Of a stretch of DNA of 64,000 bases, positions 55,867 through 64,000 are shown piece after piece. How positions within the stretch are numbered: position 1 is the first letter of the stretch; each line of letters opens with the position of its first letter. Below the pieces are notes generated by a model. That model worked only from the letters and a program-made list of their open reading frames with translations. It searched no databases and had not been told where the DNA came from. Origin of the DNA: Taxillus chinensis (Eukaryota > Streptophyta > Magnoliopsida > Santalales > Loranthaceae); contig CM042092.1 of NCBI GenBank assembly GCA_023512835.1, forward strand, positions 47,458,400-47,522,399, written 5' to 3'. A program made the position numbers and the translations under genes.

Positions 55867-57504
55867 TTCCGTGGAAGCAAGTGGGTCTCGAGTTTAAGCG
55901 AAATGAACAGTGAGCTACCCGACTTCCTTATGTCATTAGAAGTGATGGATTAGCGTCGTCGAATAGATCTATGACGTGGCGGCTGTGCTAACCATTTAAC
56001 GATGACAGCTGTAGGCATACTTTCGGGTTTTTGAAAAGATAAGTATCGGGCTTGATGCGTGCATTAAATGAATCATCATTAGCCCTCCTCAAAAATAAGC
56101 GATGAAAGATAATTACTTAGTTTATCGCGAATTGAGATTTCCAAGAGTCAGGAGGAAATAAACCGACATTCATCCGGAGAAGGATAATCCATATAAAGAA
56201 CATCCGGATGATACTGACTAACTGTAATCATGATAACAGAGTGTTGAAAAGAGATGATTCCTTTGCGGTCTTGATGTCGAGGGAGTATGAGGTACCACAA
56301 CACCTCAGAATTCTGAGACATTTGATACGATAGAGCAATAAAGTGCAAAGAGAATCTGAACCTGTGACATAACAAATAGATGCTTTGAAGAGCAAGTCTC
56401 GTCAGGTTCGGGTTAGTTCGGATAAACAATATAAGAGCATAACGCACAATCCATACTAAGAAGAAACAGAACTTATGCATAAAAAGTTAAGTGCTAGACA
56501 CATACAAACGAAGTGAAAGCCATCATACTGAAATCAATGTATGTGTGAGATAATTAACACATAAATCCAATAGGTCAACATAGCCAATCCTTCATACTGA
56601 CAATGAGAGCAAAGATTAATTAGATTTATATGACTTCATCCATTAGAGAATGTATGAGTAAAAATGGAAGGAAGAGCACATGATGTATGATGTTACAACC
56701 GACTGTCATGCCTAAAATGCTAGGAAGAGGAAGATAACAGCCAAGCAATCCGCAATTCCGATTCAACAGTGCAAATCCAATCAACTTTATGAGTGAGAGT
56801 TATAGGGCGGAACATCCAAGACATATCAGAGAGGCATTACATAATAATAAGCATTCTCTTGCCCTGTAGTCATGCCTTTTGCTGAAACAGGGGGCCTTAC
56901 TTAAGATTTAATGAAGTATTCTCTCCCCCTGAGATCAGTGAATCATTTTGATGCGATCTTCTCGAGGATGACTCCCCCTCAGATAGACAGCCAGGAAAGA
57001 GGTCATGAAGTACGAATCCGAGGGTTTTACTTAAATAATAGAGAGAGCAATTTCTCCCCCGTTGACTTTTAGAGCCTGTCAAGACGTTTCCTATTTAACA
57101 TGAATCGTGAGAAACTGCTGCCTATCCTTGATTTACTTCACTCAAGCAGCTGATTGGCAGACACAGTGAATTTCCACTTTCAATCCGAGCTATCCCAAAT
57201 CATTTCTCAACCATGCATCTTAGATATTTCAGTCAGTCATTAAATCATAAGACATGTGATGGAAGATGAATTGAATTCATGACATCAGAATAGGATTTGT
57301 GTCATATAAATTTAATTATGTTTACTTGATTAACTGTCAGTCCGGATAAGCAAGCATCCTCCCAGCTGAACTTAGTGAGAAATATCAGAGCATTTACACG
57401 ATTAAAGTAAGATAGTTAAACATGAAGTTCAGTATCTATCACTAACCACGAAGTACAACAATGCATGTTCTAAAAGTAACTACTGATGGATAACAGGTGA
57501 GAAG
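55867..57504 (-). other. post-pol non-coding spacer of element B
   Basis: Collinear with 1-1511. No ORF of note. 56820-57070 carries several CTCCCCCT or CTCCCCCG tracts (AGGGGGAG on the element strand) set in related 60-120 bp blocks, which look like extra polypurine tracts. Confidence 0.75.
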
Positions 57505-59301
57505 CTATGCAGAAAAGTCAAGCATACCTAATTTGAGAAGAAGTTCAAAAAATCTTACATCAGGTAGGGGCTTTGTAAGTATATTCGCCAGTTGATCTTC
57601 AGTAGCAACATGTTCCAGGGATATGTGATTTTTAAGAACATGATCGCGAATGAAATGATGCCTGACCTCAATATGTTTTGTCTTTGGATGCAAGACGGGA
57701 TTATTGCTGATAGCAATAGCACTGGTATTGTCACAGTAGAGTGGAACAGATGTCATGTTGAAACCGTAGTCAGTAAGTTGACTTTGCATCCAGAGAAGTT
57801 GTGCGCAGCAACTCCCAGCAGCTATATATTCCGCTTCAGCAGCAGATGTTGATACGGAATTCTGCTTCTTACTGAACCAAGAGATCAATCTGTTTCCAAG
57901 GAATTGGCATGTACCACTGGTGTTTTTCCTGTCTATGCGACACCCGGCAAAATCAGCATCAGAATATCCGGATAAGGCGAAGTTGGACTCTTTTGGGTAC
58001 CAGAGTCCCAAATTAATTGTCCCTTTAAGATACCTTAATATCCGTTTTACGTGAAGCATATGTGACTCTTTGCGATTCGCCTGATATCTTGCGCAGATGC
58101 AAGTTGCAAACATTATGTCCGGGCGACTTGCTGTAAGGTACAGCAAGGATCCAATCATCCCTCTGTACTCAGTCACATTCACTGATTTTCCATCAACATC
58201 TGGGTCTAACTTGGCACTGACTGGCATTGGAGTTTTGACGAGAGATGAACCTTCCATACCAAACTTATGGATTAAGTCACGAGTGTACTTAGCTTGGTTG
58301 ATGAAGATCCCTTCCTTCAGTTGTTTGACCTCAATCCCAAGAAAGTAGGATAGTTCTCCCATTATACTCATCTCAAACTTTCCAGTCATCAACTTAGCGA
58401 ACTCATCACAAAGTTTCGGATTAGTTGATCCGAAAATGATATCATCCACGTAGATCTGTACGATCAGAGTATGTGTCTTCTCTTTCCGTAAGAATAGCGT
58501 GGCGTCAATCTTCCCTTTTTCTAAGTTGTGAGCAAGTAAGAATTCCGAAAGTGTATCATACCAGGCTCTTGGAGCTTGCTTCAATCCATACAAGGCTTTC
58601 CTTAGTTTGTAGACCAGATGTCTAGCCTTTGGTTCAACGAAGCCTGGAGGTTGTTCAACATATACCTCCTCTTGAAGGACTCCATTTAGAAATGCACTCT
58701 TGACATCCATTTGATAAACTTTAAAGTTTTCGTATGAAGCATATGCCAGGAACATTCTGATTGCCTCAAGTCTGGCTACTGGGGCAAAAGTTTCGTCATA
58801 GTCTATTCCTTCTTCTTGACGATAACCCTTGGCTACCAGTCGGGCTTTGTTTCGGATTACGATTCCGTCCGTATTAAGTTTGTTCCGGAACACCCATTTA
58901 ACTCCAATGACTTGTTGAGACTTTGTCCTTGGTACAAGAGTCCACACATCATTCCTTTTGAACTGATTCAACTCTTCCTGCATGGTGTCTATCCAATTTG
59001 AGTCTTGAAGAGCTTCTTCCACCACTTTTGGCTCTATTTGCGACAAAAAGCAAGAGTAGAGGCACATGTTGGAGGTGGCTGCTCTTGTTCCAACACCAAC
59101 AGTAGGATCACCAATCACTTGTTCTTGAGGGTGGCTTTGAGTCCACCTATAGTTTTGCGCAAGTGGTGGTGAATACTCAATGATTTGAAGCTCTGTCAGA
59201 TTAGGTGGTCCTTGTTCGTCCACTGATTGAGCTTCTTCAGGGCCAGTGTTATTAAAATTAACAGGTTCTGGAGTATTTTGAGGTTCTCCATTGCTGTTCA
59301 T
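57505..59301 (-). CDS. pol: copia reverse transcriptase and RNase H (element B), open frame
   Basis: 598 codons without a stop; the frame start at 59301 is internal to the polyprotein. Residues 1-115 are the acidic linker. RT follows: [50 protein letters not shown] and the catalytic YVDD in [13 protein letters not shown]. The connection has [19 protein letters not shown] and [16 protein letters not shown]. RNase H has [37 protein letters not shown] and [14 protein letters not shown], ending GMLDFSA. The [10 protein letters not shown] and GELSYFLG motifs are of the Sirevirus type. It is the best-preserved coding stretch in the window, suggesting B is the youngest copia copy. Confidence 0.93.
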   Translation of the reverse strand: MNSNGEPQNTPEPVNFNNTGPEEAQSVDEQGPPNLTELQIIEYSPPLAQNYRWTQSHPQEQVIGDPTVGVGTRAATSNMCLYSCFLSQIEPKVVEEALQDSNWIDTMQEELNQFKRNDVWTLVPRTKSQQVIGVKWVFRNKLNTDGIVIRNKARLVAKGYRQEEGIDYDETFAPVARLEAIRMFLAYASYENFKVYQMDVKSAFLNGVLQEEVYVEQPPGFVEPKARHLVYKLRKALYGLKQAPRAWYDTLSEFLLAHNLEKGKIDATLFLRKEKTHTLIVQIYVDDIIFGSTNPKLCDEFAKLMTGKFEMSIMGELSYFLGIEVKQLKEGIFINQAKYTRDLIHKFGMEGSSLVKTPMPVSAKLDPDVDGKSVNVTEYRGMIGSLLYLTASRPDIMFATCICARYQANRKESHMLHVKRILRYLKGTINLGLWYPKESNFALSGYSDADFAGCRIDRKNTSGTCQFLGNRLISWFSKKQNSVSTSAAEAEYIAAGSCCAQLLWMQSQLTDYGFNMTSVPLYCDNTSAIAISNNPVLHPKTKHIEVRHHFIRDHVLKNHISLEHVATEDQLANILTKPLPDVRFFELLLKLGMLDFSA

Positions 59302-59316
59302 TTCCGTATCAACTGG

Positions 59317-59829
59317 TCAGAATGGACTGGAAGGTACTCCGGTATTTTGAATATCCGAAAGAATATATCCGGAGTTATGTGGAAGTCCCGAGTCCGATTC
59401 ATCTGTAGCATCATCTGCATCATATCTTCGTTCTTCATTGGTGCCACATGGTTGGTTAGTAGAGGTGACAGGAACATTCATAAACTTTGAGTAATCAACA
59501 TTGTCATCTTGATCCTGCACATTAGAACTTGAAGAACCAACTTTCGACCAATCCATGTTAGTTTCATCAAAAGTCACATGGATAGATTCTTCAACTTTGA
59601 AGAGTTTTCTATTGAAAACCCGATAAGCCTTGCTATGAAATAAATACCCAACAAATATCCCATCATCGGATTTTGGTTCAAATTTATTCCGGGATTCTTT
59701 TCTATTGTTCAGTACGTAGCAAGTACACCCAAAAGTCCTGAAATGTGAAATAGAAGGCTTTCGGCCTTTCCACATCTCGTAGGGTGTTTTCATGGTTAAT
59801 TTATTTATAAGAGTCCTGTTCTGAACATA
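59317..59829 (-). pseudogene. pol: copia integrase C-terminal part (element B)
   Basis: The frame 59793-59317 opens MKTPYEMWKGRKPSISHFRT and continues with the post-core module FNRKLFKVEESIHVTFDETN and an acidic linker. A TGA separates it from the RT frame; the corresponding codon in A is GGA, so this is a G-to-T change. E5 cuts the gene at 59829, in the sequence coding for QNRTLINKLT. Confidence 0.88.
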
Positions 59830-59872
59830 TGTCAGGCCCCGGATTTCCGACCCGGGGAAACCGGTACATGAC
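59830..59872 (-). repeat. 43-bp LTR end in inverted orientation next to the E5 PBS
   Basis: TGTCAGGCCCCGG...GGTACATGAC is the minus-strand form of the gypsy LTR terminus (compare 14467-14509). A plus-strand element should have the reverse complement here. The preceding copia sequence ends GAACATA. Confidence 0.85.
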
Positions 59873-59876
59873 TATA

Positions 59877-59888
59877 TGGTATCAGAGC
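59877..59888 (+). other. E5 primer-binding site
   Basis: TGGTATCAGAGC, exact, plus strand, four bases after the inverted LTR end. Confidence 0.95.
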
Positions 59889-60959
59889 ATGGTCTAGTTG
59901 GCCTAGGGTAGTGGGCGGATCTGGTTATCTTGAGTCCTTTGGAGGAACCTGGAGGGACGTGCCTGATCAACACGGTCCTCTTTGAGCCTCTAAGGTGTAC
60001 TTGGGGTAGTCCAGACCTGAGGTAGGATTTGCATGCATTGGCATTAGGGCACTAGTTGCATTTGTTGTCTTTGTGTGATTGTGTGGGTAACCGAGATAAA
60101 GCATGTGAGAGAAAATATGAAGAACATGTTTTAAATTGTGCAACTCTGATTAACTCTGATTTTATGATAACTTGGGTTGTGTGCTTGTGGAATTGCTGTT
60201 TGTGCAATGTGGTTTAATGAGAACTGAAATGTGTGCAGTGTGTGTAATTGCATGGATAAATGGTTTGAACGTGATAAAGTTTCAATTGTGCAACTCTGAA
60301 ATTTTGTGATAATTCGAGCATGAAAACATGGAAAAGAATTTGTGGTATTGAAACTGAGTGCTTGTGAACGTGAAGCTTGTGAAATGTGAACGAACAAAAA
60401 ATAAAATAAAATAAAATACATTAATGTTGGTGTTTTGTGAATGATTGAGTATGTGCCTTTGTATGGTTTTGTATGGAGGAAGCGATGTTGTGTTCAAAAC
60501 GATGAGATATCCACTTAAGTATAGATTATATGGGCAATGTAAAGGTGTGAACTTGTTGTAAGGGTGTGAACTTGTATAGTCTGTGATGTGCATCCATGAA
60601 TTTGTGTGGTGATAATGCATGTTTTGAGGTTAGTTATAGTTCAGAATGCCTAGTCGGTAATGGTATTGAGATTATTGAGTGATAACCTAGAGCGTTGCCT
60701 TTTCGTGGAGCCAATGTCTCCGAAAATTGTGACCGATACGACTATTGAGGTAGCAAAGAAGCCCGCCCCCCCAAGCTAGGCAAGTGGGAGAGCTGCAGGA
60801 TGTAAGTAATGAGGTTGGCATCTTAAGCCTGGTAATTCAAGAGTTGAAGGATGAGATTCGACAACTGATTAAGAGCGAGGTACGTCGAGAGCTATCAACC
60901 CACATCATCGGGGGATCTTGGGTGAAGATTAATTGAAGCATAGTTGTCCTGATCAGCAG

Positions 60960-61270
60960 AAAGGGGCTCAAGAGGTAGAGACCGGTTTCCCAAAGGGGTT
61001 GTTCTTGCGGTGGACAACCGGGACATTGGAAAAGAGTATGGCAGGAAGAAGTACTAGTGTCGCGTCTTGTGGAAAAGTAGGACATCTCCAGACAGCCTAT
61101 TTTGGTAAAGCAAGTCATGGTGCTAGAAGACTGGGCTCAACGAGCCAGGGATAAAGCAAAATTCAAGTGAGGCTAGGAGGAGAGCATGGCGAACTTTCCT
61201 TAGTCAAAGGGTACGATTTTGATTCTTGCGTGTTAAGATTGTTGTTTAGTGGTGGTATCATATTCCTTTA
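60960..61270 (+). pseudogene. degraded gag zinc knuckles and protease strand in E5
   Basis: Two overlapping frames read CSCGGQPGHWKRVW (a CCHC knuckle missing its second and last Cys) and SCGKVGHLQTAYF (a knuckle whose last Cys is Tyr). They are followed near 61205 by KGTILILAC, the remnant of the strand preceding the protease active site. The rest of protease is gone. Confidence 0.65.
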
Positions 61271-64000
61271 ATGATAGTGATCGGTTGAGTCTCGTCTTGG
61301 ATTAGGTGAGGCTGGGTGAACCTTTGATTGTTGCGTTTCTAGCAATTTAATTAAGACACTTGTGATAGAGGGGTATTTTCGTTGGGTGGGCTCTTGAGCC
61401 ACTGTTTTATGTTAGGTGAGGCTTAGAAGGTCGTTTGAGTTACCATTTTGGAAGGACGTAGTTGGTGACCTACTAGAGAATAAATGAGTAAAATAAATAA
61501 ATATATATATATTGATACCAAAAGACTAATAAATTACTAATGGTTATAAACAGTTGTTGGAAAGAGTTGGTGGTTTTAATATGGTCTAAAGTGTTAATCG
61601 TATCTTTGTGTGGTAGTCAATTTTGGGCGCCCGTGTGTGAGGAAAGTAATAAATGTTCTTGTCTCACCCCTAATACTCTAGCGTAGGTGAGATTACCTCC
61701 TGGCCTAGCTAGCCTAGGAAGCTGGAGGCATGAGTTAGTGGCTTGTGGGTAGTGTGTGACCCCGCTGTGGCAACCTTGAGTAATAGAAATGTGTTTTCTT
61801 GTGAGTAGAGGTTTACGTAGATGTCTTACTTAAGAAGGATGTTCTTTTGGTAACCTTTCCAAGTGTCAAGGTTGAGGGAGGAAATTGCCACTAGTATAAC
61901 CCACCCCTTGAGTCATTGAAATCTAAATTGATTGGCGAGAGTGGTATGTGGTTTTAAGATTCTTATGGGTGTCCTATGGAAATGGCTGCAAATTCTTGGG
62001 TGGCCAAACATTGACCACGTGTCATGCTGGTGGTGTGTGAAAGACCTTGGGTAATGTTCATAGGATATGTGGTGAAATGGGTTTGCGTATGTATAAAAAT
62101 GTGATGAGTTCTGGAACTAGGTTACGAGTGAGTTTATAGGATCGTGCCCAGGTGAACCCAATCGGTCGCAGGCAAGCGAGTGAGATTGGGCAGGCCTTGT
62201 TTGGGTTTTTCCTCATAATTGGGAGACACCTTCCGAGGGGTTGAGGATGTACTCCTGGTGGTAGGACCATTCCGTTAATCCATGTCGTGTGGGTAATAGG
62301 CCTAAAAGAGGCGAGGAGGTGGGTGCTAGTATGTCCTCTCTTACATGTGTTCTACACAGTAGTTTATTTCGTGTGTTGTGGTTGTTTTGTTTTGTTGTGT
62401 GTGTTGCATATGTGTTAAAGGGGTATAGCAAAGTTCTTATGTGTGGGTCTCATGGCAGACATATGCAGAGGAGTAGGAGGTGATGCATGCGCATATTATG
62501 TGCGGTGTGGGATGAAGAGGGGTGTTATGTGTAATGTTGATGCTATTCCTTGTCACGTGTGATGGCATGCTAAGTTAAAGTGTGAAAGTATTGATGAGTT
62601 GTGATTCACTGAATGGAGTCAGATGTGAGTTTTGCTTGTAAGGGGTATTAGTGCTACCCCTTTGGGGGAGATTTGTGTCTTGCGGCTATCATGGGGTCCT
62701 CATGTTACATATGTTCTTCTTGAAAGTCTTTCGTGTGCGTTTTGATGCGGTAAGTGACATGGTTCACGCCATCAAAGTGTTGGTGTGTTTGGGAGCTACG
62801 TGAATGTCCCGAATAAGGAGTTTGCATGCCTCGTTTCTTGTGCCTACACGGAGGAATTACAGTGACCATATTAAGCTGCGGTTAAAGCCTGAGTATTTCT
62901 TGGTCCATTTGAGTGTTTTGCTGGTGTGTTGAGATAAAACGTAATAGTTGATATAGCGGAGTTGATGGGCCATGAGGTGGAGTATGTCTTGGAGGCAAGG
63001 GATTTTCTTGTGACCTGTGAGTGGTGACACAGAGGATTCCATTGTGGTCAGGTTGCATATAGGAGAGTTTTCAGTGTGGGGGGGAGGGGGGACTATGTTG
63101 TTCACAGCTACTCGGCGTCAAGGGATTCCTATCGCGTGGTCCGTCTGCTGACTTGGTAAGGCATCATCTCTTGGGTTGTACGGTAAGCCTCAGTTGTGAA
63201 GGCTGTGTGGGACCTTGGCAGATCTCTATTTGACCGTGATCAAGGAGGTCGATTCTCAAAGTCGGTGACTAGTGATAGCCCGATAGTGGGTTTTGGTCTT
63301 ACCATGGTTGTGTGTGTGGTGCTGTATTTACTATTTTTAGTGCATCCTTGGACTTCGTTGGGCGCCAGGTTGACTGCGACCGAGTGGTTAAGGGCACACT
63401 CCATTCTCGTGTTTCTATGTCTAGGCTTGTACTCCGTTCTGCGTCACCATTGGCGTTGGTGGGGTTTCAATGTTCCTTGCTTGAGTGAGGTGGTTTTCGC
63501 AGTGATGATGGTGCTGCTGAGGTGAGCTCCCTGTGTGGGAATGTGATTGTGGTTTGCATAATGTTATCCTCTTTGTTTGTGTTTCATTGTGACCTCATTG
63601 TGCTTGCTGTTAGGGTGAGGTCTACTTATGGGCTGCGGCTGCGTTGACTTCAAATCCCAATTGTTGGGTATTTTACGTTGTGGAGTGTTGGTCCCATCGT
63701 GCCGCGAGTTGGCATCTCCAACATTTGTGGTAATGACTGCCTTATGTGTTGTTTTGATCTTTTCGCGTTGTTTCCTATTTGGTTTCCCTTTTCGGGGACG
63801 AAAAGTCTAAAGGTGGGACGGTTGTGAGGAAACTCCCAACGGCTGCGTTTGTATGGTATTGGCGACTGGGCAGTGGAACGTTAAACGTGTAGTAGTGTTT
63901 TGTGAGTTGTTCATTGTGGTGGTGTTGCTGTGAGTTGGTCTGTGACCTAGGTAATTGGTTAAACGTGTTGGCAATGGGAGTATATGTCTTACATCATAGT
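61271..64000 (+). other. E5 interior without recognisable coding sequence
   Basis: Reverse-collinear with 17040-19673 of E2 at high similarity. A pol-end/PPT-like motif is at 63787-63822 (CCTTTTCGGGGACGAAAAG then TCTAAAGGTGGGACGG). Frames (e.g. 63196-63525, 109 codons) have no domain and are not kept intact in E2. Confidence 0.65.

Larger units (their letters stand above)
51604..59829 (-). mobile_element. Sirevirus-like Ty1/copia element B, 5' part displaced by E5
   Basis: On the minus strand from 59829: integrase C-terminal part, linker, RT, RNase H, a 1.6 kb spacer, a third ORF with Ulp1-like protease, PPT and 3' LTR. No other LTR boundary intervenes between pol and the 3' LTR, so the third ORF belongs to the element. 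The 5' portion lies beyond E5, outside the window. Confidence 0.9.
59830..64000 (+). mobile_element. E5: non-autonomous gypsy-derived element, sister of E2
   Basis: From the PBS onward the plus strand is collinear with the minus strand of E2 (21069 down to about 17040), including leader, degraded gag zinc knuckles, the long non-coding part and the third PPT-like motif. No RT or integrase. In place of a 5' LTR there are only 43 bp of LTR end, in inverted orientation. The 3' part is beyond the window. Confidence 0.85.

Overview
The window is plant nuclear DNA made almost entirely of nested LTR retrotransposons; I see no convincing host gene, rRNA, tRNA or CRISPR. Plant origin is inferred from initiator-Met-type primer sites (TGGTATCAGAGC), chromodomain Ty3/gypsy elements, Sirevirus-like Ty1/copia elements, and LTR lengths of 1.3-2.1 kb. 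The species is not resolved.

Layout, left to right. (1) 1-23210: Sirevirus-like copia element A on the minus strand, read from its post-pol spacer (1-1511) back through RNase H/RT, integrase and protease. It is split by gypsy chromovirus E1 (2500-11786, plus, TSD gaaat) and by gypsy-derived non-autonomous element E2 (14467-22977, minus, no TSD). (2) 23211-44268: remains of a second Sirevirus-like element, C, on the plus strand: a broken gag (23216-23950) and, far downstream, its last ORF and 3' LTR (41684-44268). Between them lie gypsy E3 (23951-33466, minus, TSD tccac) and the 5' two-thirds of gypsy E4 (33472-41683, minus), whose LTR holds a solo LTR (39189-40868, TSD gaggc). (3) 44269-51603: non-coding repeat-rich DNA with a solo Sirevirus LTR (47578-48964, TSD tttat), two families of degenerate tandem repeats, and a gypsy LTR fragment. 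(4) 51604-59829: Sirevirus-like element B on the minus strand, with 3' LTR, a third ORF, a 1.6 kb spacer, an open RT/RNase H frame and an integrase fragment. It is cut at 59830 by E5, a plus-strand sister of E2 that runs off the window.

The most notable item is the third ORF of the Sirevirus-like elements, between pol and the polypurine tract. It encodes an N-terminal domain resembling plant transposon/env-like proteins, an Ala/Pro-rich linker, a probable coiled coil and a C-terminal Ulp1/C48-type cysteine protease. The His, Asp, Gln and Cys positions are conserved in two separate copies (B and C), with the His-Asp and Gln-Cys spacings of yeast Ulp1. The copia elements therefore appear to carry a SUMO-protease-like accessory protein.

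A second theme is shared regulatory architecture in otherwise different gypsy LTRs. Three LTR types have paired palindromes just upstream of a TATA box, two of these also have hairpins whose arms differ in sequence but still pair, and all families have an AG|GTAGG splice-donor-like site 95-185 nt after the TATA box. Three families also have acceptor-like AGs at or just before the gag ATG. The polypurine tract repeats the last codons of pol. Most premature stops in gag-pol are C-to-T or G-to-A changes, consistent with decay of methylated DNA.
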